A DNA stretch of 64,000 bases from Phaffia rhodozyma (taxonomy: Eukaryota > Basidiomycota > Tremellomycetes > Cystofilobasidiales > Mrakiaceae), in NCBI GenBank assembly GCA_014706385.1, contig JACGZH010000003.1, forward strand, positions 1,753,501-1,817,500, given 5' to 3'. The translations under genes and the position numbers were made by a program. This document shows, in pieces, positions 1-9,105 of the stretch. Under the pieces are notes generated by a model. It saw only the letters and a list, made by a program, of their open reading frames with translations. It did not search any database and was not told the origin of the DNA. The first letter of the stretch is position 1. Every line of letters begins with the position of its first letter.

Positions 1-408
1 TGGTGGAGCTGGGTTGTGGTCTGCGAGGTCGAGGGAAAAGGAGTGGGTAGCGTTAGGAGGTCGGAATTGGCTATCAGAGAATGGGTATGTTCGTTTGCTA
101 ACTCTCTTTTGCTTCTCCCGTCCTGTTGCTGATTCGATAATTTGTCGTCCATTGCTGATTGCATGCGTCCCGGAATGTTGTTCTTTTGAATCATCACCTT
201 CGATCTATCGCTTTATCAGCTTGCTACCAACCCCATCACTCTCCAGGGTACATCTAACGTTCCGACAAAAACTCCCCGTCCCTCCAAAAATGAAGCATCC
301 TCAGAGTGGGCCTTGATTGATACGGGCGTGGGTGTGGTCATTCATGTAATGACTGCTAATGCCCGAGCGCAATGGGGAGTGGAAGGTGTCTGGGCAAATG
401 TAAATTGA
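1..408 (+). CDS. RsfS/Iojap-like protein, 3' end only (partial)
   Basis: This is the last part of a gene that begins before the window. Reading frame 1 runs from the window edge to 84, where a GTATGT donor opens an intron that closes at a CTCCAG acceptor before 247; the frame is phase 0 on both sides. The final exon (247-408) encodes a segment containing EWALIDTGVGVVIHVM followed by AQWGVEGVWAN and a stop at 406-408. This pattern (W-x-L-I-D-x-G, V-x-V-H-V-M, then a short 'LW' helix) is the C-terminal half of the RsfS/Iojap domain, which in bacteria and mitochondria binds uL14 and silences or helps assemble the large ribosomal subunit; in fungi it also occurs at the N-terminus of Atp25. Here the protein stops right after the domain, so a stand-alone mitochondrial RsfS is more likely than a full Atp25. 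The upstream exon is less typical and its frame is inferred from splice phase. Confidence 0.6.
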
Positions 409-783
409 ACATGAGTACATATCACCATGCGTGTTCTGTCGAATGTACAGGCGCCTTGTATAAAGATGAACGGATCATAATAGAAACTCATTGTAGAGAG
501 TTGAAGCGTCTCTGCTGAAAGACTCTGCCGTATGATACCAAGCAGTAGCCACCGTCTATTTCAACATATTCTTTGCGCTTTACGAACGACATGGTCCTGC
601 CTAACCACTGCAGTCAGAGCTAGAATTGATAAAGAAAGATGAAGCAAACTAGAGACACAAGAAGAGTATGAACGTGTCGTCGGTTGATGGTTACTACCGC
701 TTATTCTTTCCTTACCCTTCTGTCGATCATCACTTCCGTCACTTTCACCACCTCCATCATCTCTTCTACCTTCTCTGGTCATC
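409..783. other. Intergenic gap before AP-3 beta
   Basis: Holds the 3' flank of the RsfS-like gene and the 5' flank of AP-3 beta. The open frames seen here on both strands show no recognisable domain. The last 80 bases before the ATG at 784 are rich in C and T, as is common in leaders in this window. No tRNA or repeat was seen. Confidence 0.6.
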
Positions 784-3700
784 ATGGATTCTCTCAATCG
801 TCTCAGTCAGCGGATAAGCGAGAATATTCAGGTCTGTTCGGATCTGTCTCTATTGCTACACGTGGACTAGACCGAAAAACGTCAGTCAACTGACCATCCT
901 GGATGAACCGTTCCAACTCGCTTCGTTGGCCATATTCATCATCTCTAGGAATCAGCCAGAGACTTGACTTTCAACGGATCCTCCAAAGATCTATACGAGA
1001 CAAACGATGATCGAACTTTGGAGATCACCAAGCTTTTAGAGAGCAGCCATGAGCGGGAAAAGATCATGGGAATGAAGAGACTCATTGCTGTTCGTCATCT
1101 TCTTCTCTTTTCCTCCGAGATCGACGCTTCTCACTATCATCATCTCTTTGTCCGAAACATCAGCTCATCTCCAAAGGCCGACCGGTCTCATCATTCTTCC
1201 CGGTCGTTGTCAAACAAGTGTCATCGCCCTCTCTCGAGCTTCGGAAACTCGTCTACATATATATCCTTCGTCACGCCGAGCTCGAGCCTGACCTCGCCCT
1301 CCTCTCGATCAACACTTTCCAAAAAGACCTGAACGACCCGAATCCTTTGATCAGATGTATGGCCCTTCGTGTCCTTAGTGGAATATCGGTACCTATGATC
1401 GGTAGCGTAGTCACGATGGCAATCAGAAAGGGAGCAGGAGATACGAATCCGTATGTGCGAAAGGCGGCGGCATTGGCCATTCCAAAGTTATACGAGTGAG
1501 TCCTGGGCACACTTGTTTTCTTGCTTTGACAAGCTTTTGGGATATGCTCATTGAACCATGTTTTGCAAAATTCTTGACCCTGTCCTTTTGGACCAAATAG
1601 AACCGACGCATCACATCACCATACTCTCCTTCCGATCATGCAGATACTTCTTCAAGAGCGGTCTCCCATCGCCATCGGTTCCATCCTTGTAGCCTTTCAG
1701 AGTTTATGTCCGCTTCAACCCGAGTTGCTCCATCCTCATTATAGAAGACTTTGTGGCATGCTTGTCGAAGCAGATGAGTGGGGTCAGGTCGTGATGATGA
1801 ATGTGCTTGGAAGATACGCGAGGATTATGCTAGAGAAACCCAAGGTTCGTTACTCTCGATGATATTCTTTCTTACAAGGCGATCGGCAGATCTTGAGTAT
1901 ATAGTCATGAGCTGAGCTACATCTCTCTGGGGAACGCACAGAACGATCAGGACGATTCCGACTCTGAGCCGGACGAAGATCTCTTGCTTCTCTTTCAAGC
2001 TTCTCTCCCTCTTGTCCATTCGACTTCCCCTGCTGTTCTCCTCTCGTTGATAAATTTACACCACATCCTATCTCCATCCTCACCTTCGCCTCTTCCTCAC
2101 CTCGCCCCTCCTCTACTCCGAGTATTGGCAACTACCGAGTCTGAAGGCACTCGGATTGCGATCCTCAAGACGTGTCAAGTTCTAGTCAAAGAAAGGAAGG
2201 ATATGTTCGAGGATGATGAGCCTGGGGAAGGCAAGTGGAAGGCGTTTTTGGGAACAGGTAGGGACGAGAGTAGAAAAGCCGTGATTCTGAGGATCGACAT
2301 CCTGAAAGAGCTGGCTTCCTCGGAGAACGTAGCTGAACTTCTTGAAGAGTTCTTGGTACGTCTTGTATTTTCGGGACCAATACTTCTATATCTGACAAAA
2401 GAAAAAACTATCAGATCTCCTGACACGACGTATGTTTTGTGTATATATCTTTAGCATTACGAGAGGGATACAGACGATAAGATCTCTCAAGCTGCGATCG
2501 AGGCTATCGGATACTGCGCACAACATACGCCTGAAATCAGGGAGAAAGCTACCCATCATCTTCTCAGGTTGTTGAAGAAGAAAAGAGGTAGGATAGTGTT
2601 CTTTCTCATTCTTTCATTTTGCCTAAAGCTTTGGCTAATATGTCACTTGATTCATGTCTTCTTCTTGTGGTGGAAACGATCTAGAATCCACGATCACCAG
2701 TTCGATTCTTGTACTCAAAGGTCTCATCTTGTCCTCTCCCTCATCGTCATCGTTAGACCTGGTGGCTCGATTAGCTAGTAGATTGGATGATATCCGGAAT
2801 CCAAAGGCAAGGGCTTGTGTTGTCGGACTGGTCGGTGAACATCTAGGTTCTGATGGACGATTGGGCGCAGAAGTACTGAGGATTGGTGTGAAGGGTTTCA
2901 TCGATGAGGTTCGTGCCATACATCTCATCCTCGGTCTATTCTCCTTTATCTTTGTCCAGGTGACTGATTCATCCTTGTGGGAACAACTCTCAGTCCGAAG
3001 AAGTCAAACTGGCACTTCTCACACTCTCTTCCAAACTTCTTCTCCTCCTATCGGCACCCTCGGCTCTGCAAAATCAGGTCGAGCTTCTCTCCTCACATCT
3101 GTTTTCTCTAGCTCGGTATGACGGCTCGTATGATGTTCGTGATAGAAGTCGGTTCCTCAAATCACTCGTCCGTGGTCTGACCCTCGCTGGAAAAGAGGCG
3201 GGAACAAAGCAGGACGAAGATCAGGATGATGAAGGGGAAGGTAGAGGCGGTGTCATTCTCAGGAGGGAACAGGTGGCTCTCGTCTTGGGCGGAGGCCGAG
3301 TGGCAGGCTCTTCTGTTCATGAACAGGACCTTTCGCAAAGTTTGTTCTTCCTCCTCTTTCTTCTCATCCTCATCTGCACTTAGATCTTTGTCACTGATTT
3401 CTTGCCTTCATCTCGATCAGATTCTGAAGGCTCTTTAACGACCAACACAGAAATAAATACTCTATCCCTTCTCACCCAACCTCAGTACCTCCCATCCTAC
3501 CAGCCCACGCCAAGCTGGCAAGAAAGAGGAGTTGATCCCTCTCTCCGAGAGGTGGTCTCTTGGGAGACTTCTGGAGTCAAGCCGTCCTTCAATGGCCGCG
3601 CCACCATTCAAGAAGGAGGAGGAGGTGGTTACGGGTACGGAGTGGAATATGATGAAGACAAAGGTTCGAAAGTCGTTGGTATGAAAGCAGGACTTGGAGC

Positions 3701-4166
3701 TGGAGGCGCGAAAGCAATGGCGTCAGCGATGGCAGGAGGGGTGAGAGAAAAAGGAGGACAGAAGGAGAAAGAGAAGAAAACGACGGATCTAGAAAAGTTC
3801 TATGCTAGTCAGAGCGAAAGGTTCGTTCACTTTTCCATTCTCTTCTCTTTAACGATCTGAATACTGAATAGCATAACTGAACTTATATAACCCTGAACCG
3901 ACTCGATCAGCGAGGAGACGTCGTCTGAGGAAGCCGAATCTGAAGACGACGAGGACGAAAATGTCGTCATTGGAAAAGAAGGAATGCAAGTCGAAGAAGT
4001 GATTCAGGTCGAAGGAGAGATGGACGAGAGTGAGTATGACAATTCAGATGAGGACGATGCTTCTGAAGACGACGATGGCTCGTCGAGCGACGAATATTCG
4101 GAGGATGATTCTGAAGATGACCGAGGGGAAAGCGGAGGGTTGATCGATCGATTCGGCCGGATATGA
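784..4166 (+). CDS. APL6: AP-3 adaptor complex, beta subunit
   Basis: Large subunit of the AP-3 adaptor, which sorts cargo from Golgi/endosomes to the vacuole. The ATG at 784 opens MDSLNRLSQRISENIQ, cut by a GTCTGT donor; the next exon continues with TLTFNGSSKDLYE. The adaptin trunk follows: a helix with KIMGMKRLIA, then RKLVYIYILRHAELEPDLAL, DPNPLIRCMALRVLSGI, and PYVRKAAALAIPKLYE, all strong AP-3/AP-1/2 beta signatures, and the combination with a later acidic-serine hinge points to AP-3. Near 3500-3530 a segment SWQERGVDPSLREV matches the position where AP-3 beta has its conserved 'W-x-E-G-V-D-P-x-L-R'. The C-terminus is an Asp/Glu/Ser tract ending GLIDRFGRI. At least eight introns are needed. 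No clathrin-type beta ear is evident, as in other fungal AP-3 beta proteins. Confidence 0.88.
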
Positions 4167-4502
4167 TCCATTATATCCCTTGTTTTTCTTCTACGTTTCA
4201 CTTGAGATGCATGGTCTCGTTCTTCCCTTGCTATTCGTGTGCTGTGGCTGGACTAAGTCGGTCTGTAACGTCAAATGAAGTCGCTCACATGAGGTTTCTA
4301 AAGCAAAGCTACACGTCCTACGGCACGCGTGGCCGGAATAGTGATCACTAAGAGGGGGTATACAACTCATGTTGTGATTTTCAAGACTAGGCAAATATAA
4401 AAGAGTAGAATGGGGAGGAGGATAGAGAAGCACGAGAAAGGAAGGAGAGGAATAATAGAACCGAGCTAAGGAAATGCAAGAACAGTCCGAGCTAGATGTG
4501 CT
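4167..4502. other. Convergent intergenic gap AP-3 beta / SEC61-beta
   Basis: Three-prime flanks of two convergent genes. I see no further gene, RNA or repeat in it. Confidence 0.6.
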
Positions 4503-5230
4503 TTATTTGGTGAACGCCCTGACGATCTTGCTGATGATGTGTAGCGAGACCACACTATTGCATAAGAGACCAGTCATAGGAGAGAAGAAAGGGCTTCATC
4601 GTCAATACTTTGTGTATCAAGCAGGAAATATAATCGAGAAATGTACGTACGAGAAGATCAAGGCGATGGAGAGGACGATGATGATGAATGGATCACTGTG
4701 TATGTAAAGGACGTGATGATTAAGGGAATTAGCTACTGATGTCCATGTACCTTCTCGTCCTGAGGTTCAACCTCTACTAATCAGCGCTCTCTATGCTCTT
4801 GATGGCTTTATGGACAACAGGACAAGAGAAACCTCGAGAAAGAGGATTTGAAACAAACAGATAGATCACACATACACTTTCAATCCGCCTTCGCCATCAC
4901 CAGTGTAAAGCCTGAGCATCGTCTGCGAGCTTCCTCCAGCGCCTGCAGCTCTTGTAGAGTTGGGCTTCTGAGCAGGAGCCGCTCGTCGTCTAGGTTTATG
5001 GGAACGGTTAAGCAAGAGGTACTCAGCATAGTACAGGGCCAAGATACGAAGATGAAGGAAGGGAAAGAGAACCTTACCGGACGGCGTTAGCTCCGTGAGG
5101 TCGAACGACGCCAGAAGATTGGGCGGCAGGGTTGACCGGTCGAGTGGCAGACGATGAGGCGGACTGATTTCAAACAAAAGTGAGAGGTCAGCATGTAATT
5201 CCACCGGCTTGAGTCTACAGAACGCACCAT
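4503..5230 (-). CDS. SEC61B: Sec61 translocon beta subunit
   Basis: Small tail-anchored subunit of the Sec61 protein-conducting channel in the ER membrane. Four coding exons: the ATG alone (5228-5230), then 5078-5163 (SASSSATRPVNPAAQSSG...), then an exon with RRRAAPAQKPNSTRAAGAGG and MLRLYTGDGEGGLKV, and after two more introns DPFIIIVLSIALIFS and VVSLHIISKIVRAFTK with the stop at 4503. The Ala/Pro-rich cytosolic head, the invariant L-R-x-Y-T-x-(D/E) and G-L-K-V-(D/G)-P motif, and one C-terminal membrane span are the full family signature. The predicted length of about 100 residues is normal. The intron after ATG is 64 nt, so reading through it would shift the frame. It faces BET4 across 161 bp, so the two genes probably share a promoter. 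Confidence 0.93.
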
Positions 5231-5391
5231 GGATGTAGATGGGATAGATGCTTGTATGCTATGTGGGATGGGTGAAAAGAAGGGAAAATGCCAGCAAGAG
5301 AAAACTCGGCCGTCCCAAGAAATTCCGCAGCTTCCTTCGATTTCCCATCAGCAGTGTCAGAGACGTGAGGCAACATCGACCATCACCCACC
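5231..5391. promoter_or_regulatory. Shared divergent promoter SEC61-beta / BET4
   Basis: Only 161 bp separate the start codons of the two head-to-head genes. The interval must contain both leaders and core promoters. No clear TATA box is seen. Existence of a promoter is inferred from gene layout only. Confidence 0.5.
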
Positions 5392-6911
5392 ATGGTATGT
5401 CCTTCTCAGATGTCGAGATCTTGACTCCTGAGGCTGATACAGGACAATATGTAGCACGGAGTCAGACGTCAGAAAAAGCAAACAGATCTCTCCCAGGATC
5501 AGCGTCAGAAGGAGCAGACTAAGATCAGAGACTACCGTTCGGTCGTCGACGATCTCCTCGAAAGAGTAAGTTCAGCATGTCTCATCCCATGCACTCGTGA
5601 TTCTTGTTTACTCACTCACCAGAATCCATACATCTCTATCAGAACCAGAATGATGTATACGATCAAATCTCGTTTGATCTCACGACGAAGGCCTTGCAGC
5701 TCAATCCAGAACTGTACACCGCGTGGAACTATCGTCGAAAGATCTTGCTACGTGGACTGTTTCCCAATTCGTTCGTTGGTCTCTCTTCTCTCTGTCTCTT
5801 CAAGTCGCGCGCTCAGATCATGCGTTCATCATTCATCCTTCTCCACTCTTGTTCATAAAGAACACAAGTGACCGTCCACAACTTACTGCTGTCCGATTTG
5901 AACATGACAACTGTCTTTCTCAAATCGTTTCCCAAAGTATATTGGATCTGGACTCATCGAAGGTGGTGTCTAGATAATATCCCCTCTGGACCTGGAGGCT
6001 CGGAAGATGGAAAGGAGGATATTACATGGCGTAGAGAGGCTTGGGAGCGAGAGTTGATGTTGGTTGAAAAGATGTTGTCCATGGACGCTCGAAATTGTTC
6101 GTCCTTGCTTTGGTTCAGCCGATGTTATCAATTATGACTGATCTTTTCGCTGATTGAGTGAATGAACAACAGATCATGCCTGGAATTATCGGCGCCTAGC
6201 ACTCTCATTTCTCCCACCAGACTCTGTCGTCCCTCACTCTAGAGATTCCGAACTTGCATACACAAAGAAGAAGATCGAAGCAAATTTCTCGAACTTTTCG
6301 GCTTGGCATCAGCGCACAAAGTTCATGGGCTCAGGACCGTTTGTTGGCGGTGAAAAAGAGATGGCTGCTGGTGAGTTTCCTCTTTGTACATCTAGACCTA
6401 AGTGTTCGATTGTGCGTGTCTAACTCCAATGATCTTTCTGTCCTGTTCGTGTATGAATAGAGTTTGACCTGGTGAACCAAGCGTTATGGACGGACCCAGC
6501 GGACCAGTCATCCTGGCTCTACCACCGGTTCCTGATCTCCAAAAGTTTGTTCTTGTTCTCTTTCTCCAAAAATTTGTTCTGTTCTGGATTTCTTTAATTC
6601 CTTTCTATCAATACTCTTTCTCGTGTTTTGACAATCTCGATTACTTCTCACTCAATCAAGCAAACAACGAACCAGACATCATTCGCCGAGAGATGACACT
6701 TCTTCGAGATTTACACGATCTTGAACCAGAGGCAAAATGGCCGATGGATACATTGGTCTATTATGCTTCGATTCTGATCCATTCCAGTTCTACAGATGTC
6801 GAAGAACGCGTTCGTTTGAAATCTGACGCAGAAGGTTGGTTGGATCGATTAGAGGTTGTCGATGAGGGAAGGAAAGAGAGGTATAGAGCGATCAAGACTG
6901 GCTTGAACTGA
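5392..6911 (+). CDS. BET4: Rab geranylgeranyltransferase alpha subunit
   Basis: Alpha subunit of type II protein prenyltransferase, which with the Bet2 beta subunit and Rab escort protein attaches geranylgeranyl groups to Rab GTPases. The ATG at 5392-5394 is a coding exon on its own, followed by a 60-nt intron with an in-frame TGA; the next exon opens at 5455 with HGVRRQKK, giving the family start M-H-G-V/R. Several PPTA repeats follow: ALQLNPELYTAWNYRRKILL, KVYWIWTHRRWCLDNIP, a degenerate MLSMDARNCHAWNYRRLALS, then FSAWHQRTKF and SSWLYHRFLIS. The C-terminal exon (6661-6911) contains EMTLLRDLHDLEPEAKWPMD, the conserved closing block of the family. About six introns are needed. Length and repeat count match yeast Bet4, without the Ig-like and LRR domains of mammalian RabGGTA. 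Confidence 0.92.
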
Positions 6912-7046
6912 GGAGAGGTGGAGTAATTAGTTTTGACGGCATCCGAGTTTGGATTTGACAGATATGTACTCTTATGAATGACCAGATAGATTTTAGACAG
7001 GCAGTAACAATCTATTGAATCTATAGGTTGACTCGACTCGAAGCTT

Positions 7047-8633
7047 TTACAACCCTCTGACAAGCCTATAAAGATCTGCCACCAAATATAAACTCCCACA
7101 GACCACAATCAATCCATCCTTCGCGCCTTCTACCGCCCATTGAACAGCCCTCTCTAACCCGTTTGATTCAGTTGTCACCCAAACATCTCCAGTCGGACCT
7201 ACAAGACCTCTTCCTACATCAGCTACCTCGTCTAGAGGGCAAGGTCTAACCCACGGCATCCCTTCAATAGGCGTTGTAAAGTTGACGAGTGCTACTCTAT
7301 CACCTGAACGGATGAGCGGAGAGAGCGTCTCATGTGGGGTTTTCGGAGGTGAATGAGAAAGAGAGATGATAAACGTTGTCGGATGAATTGGCGCGGTTGA
7401 AGAGGAGGAACAGTGAAGGGAATCTATGTAGGATCGAAGAAGGGTGGCCGACGCATGATTATGCGCTCCATCCACCAAGATTCGTTTTCCTTCGTGAACC
7501 GTAAGAAGAGAAGAGAGATGAGTCGGTAGATCCTCTAAGGGGACCCATGAGCAACGCCCTTCCCAAACTGTTTCTCTTATTCCAGTCTTGATGACCTCGT
7601 CCGTCAATCTGGACTTGAATGAAGGAATTATCGACAATGGTTTTCGATGCGAACGGAGGGTGTCCAAGACAGAAAGAGCGAGAGATAGATTGTCTCGTTG
7701 ATGGGAACCTGGGAGGGGTAACTGGCTGATTAAGATAGGAACGGGATTGGATGAATACGTCGAGATGAAGGATTCGAGTGCTTGGACATTGTTATTATCG
7801 TCTATGCTTGATGAAGTTGAGCACGCTGCTTTGAGAAGAGATAGTTGGGATGATAAGGTTGAGGCCGCTGCCGCCGCCGATGATGATGATGATGACAGCG
7901 AGGAGAAAGAGGAAGAGCGTGGTAAAGGTGTGATTACTACCTGACCGGATACACTCTTTAGCTCCTCTCTCTCCTCCATACCGATGAATGCTCTATTGGC
8001 CCAGACGATGTCCGCCTCCCGTTCCTTTCCCAAGGACTTGACTATCCTCCCCACATCCTCTTGGTGAGTCTGTAAACCAACTACCAGCACGCCTTTCTCC
8101 TTAACAATCCCTGCCTTCGTCCTCGCGATAGCTTCTATCGTATTCCCAAGGAAAGCTTGATGATCTAAATCAACAGACGTCAGAACGCAAGCTAAGACGA
8201 GCTCGGCAGGAAAGACATTGGTTGCATCTTGAGTACCCCCCATCCCACATTCGATTACCAGTACGTCCAACTTTGTTCCTTCCAATGCGTCTCGGTATCG
8301 TTCGAATATTTGCAGAGCCGTGACAGTCAAGACCTCGAACAAACTTGCTCCTGATTCAATCTCTTTATCCACACGTTTGACTTCCTCTCTGACTTTATCA
8401 TACACCGTTCTCTGACAAGGTTGTCCGTTTAACCGAATGCAATCTTCGGCAGAGATCAAATGAGGAGAGTTGAATCGACCGGTTTGGTAGCCTCCGGTAA
8501 GAAGAGTAGAGTCTAGAAGAGCAGATACTGATCCTTTGCCGTTCGTTCCAGCGAGGTGGATGACGGGAATAGTGAGCGGAGGAAACCGAGAGAGTAGGAG
8601 GGTGATCCGATCGAGGCCTGGGTTGATTGACAT
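7047..8633 (-). CDS. FOL3: Dihydrofolate synthase (Mur-ligase family)
   Basis: Catalyses ATP-dependent addition of glutamate to dihydropteroate to give dihydrofolate. One uninterrupted reading frame of 528 codons, a rarity in this intron-rich region. Residues 29-35 are the P-loop GTNGKGS; SPHL (56-59) is the folate-binding loop; ECGMGGTQDATNV (128-140) is the omega-loop/Mg site; TSVDLDHQAFLG (152-163) and ARTKAGIVK follow as in Mur ligases; late in the protein VDGAHNHAS is the family's ligase signature in the C-terminal domain. Dihydrofolate synthase is preferred over folylpolyglutamate synthase because the protein starts directly with the G-L-D-R-I helix, as in Fol3, and lacks a mitochondrial leader. 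Around residues 235-260 a Ser/Ala run is inserted. It converges with BET4 across 135 bp. Confidence 0.92.
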   Translation of the reverse strand: MSINPGLDRITLLLSRFPPLTIPVIHLAGTNGKGSVSALLDSTLLTGGYQTGRFNSPHLISAEDCIRLNGQPCQRTVYDKVREEVKRVDKEIESGASLFEVLTVTALQIFERYRDALEGTKLDVLVIECGMGGTQDATNVFPAELVLACVLTSVDLDHQAFLGNTIEAIARTKAGIVKEKGVLVVGLQTHQEDVGRIVKSLGKEREADIVWANRAFIGMEEREELKSVSGQVVITPLPRSSSFSSLSSSSSSAAAAASTLSSQLSLLKAACSTSSSIDDNNNVQALESFISTYSSNPVPILISQLPLPGSHQRDNLSLALSVLDTLRSHRKPLSIIPSFKSRLTDEVIKTGIRETVWEGRCSWVPLEDLPTHLSSLLTVHEGKRILVDGAHNHASATLLRSYIDSLHCSSSSTAPIHPTTFIISLSHSPPKTPHETLSPLIRSGDRVALVNFTTPIEGMPWVRPCPLDEVADVGRGLVGPTGDVWVTTESNGLERAVQWAVEGAKDGLIVVCGSLYLVADLYRLVRGL

Positions 8634-9105
8634 GATGGAGTGGGGACCAAAAAATTATATGAGGAGGCAACGAATGATTGATAGGGATGAGAAGACTTAT
8701 GAAATCTCATCTTGATCTAATCTTTCCGCAGTTTGTCCATCTCCTTCTCTCTATCAAATGTGCTCGTGTACTCTCCAATATTGGCGTACCACGTTGTGAT
8801 AATGAGTTTGATAGAGATACAGAACCGACGTCGAATGGAAGATGGTGGTGATGAATGGAAAGAAAAAGAAAAGAAAAAAAAGAGCAAGGAATTGAAAGTA
8901 GTGATATAGCGAGGTCCATAACCACGATCGACAGGCATTCCTGCCTCTGATCGACTTTTGAATGTTGTACTTTAGAAAGAACAAGAAAGAAAAAGAAAAA
9001 GAAGACACAATCTCTTTTGGTAAGAAAGAGCGATCAAAAGTACAGGAGCAAGAGGACCAAGATAACAAGAATCTCAATCGAAACTCTGATGCAATGAACA
9101 TGACA
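8634..9105. other. Gap between FOL3 start and eIF4A-like stop
   Basis: Contains the promoter of FOL3 (transcribed leftward) and the 3' flank of the eIF4A-like gene. Two A/G-only tracts lie here (about 8859-8889 and 8974-9006), which are C/T tracts on the FOL3 coding strand. The open frames across them are low-complexity and not credible genes. Confidence 0.55.
8974..9006. repeat. Polypurine tract with AAAAAG/AAAG periodicity
   Basis: The stretch consists almost only of A and G (one C), with repeated AAAGAA/AAAAAG units. A second such tract sits at 8859-8889. On the strand transcribed for FOL3 these are CT-rich and upstream of the start codon. Confidence 0.7.

Noticed and set aside
7747..7944. 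65-codon plus-strand frame inside FOL3
   Set aside because: Antisense shadow of the Ser/Ala-rich insert of the FOL3 protein.
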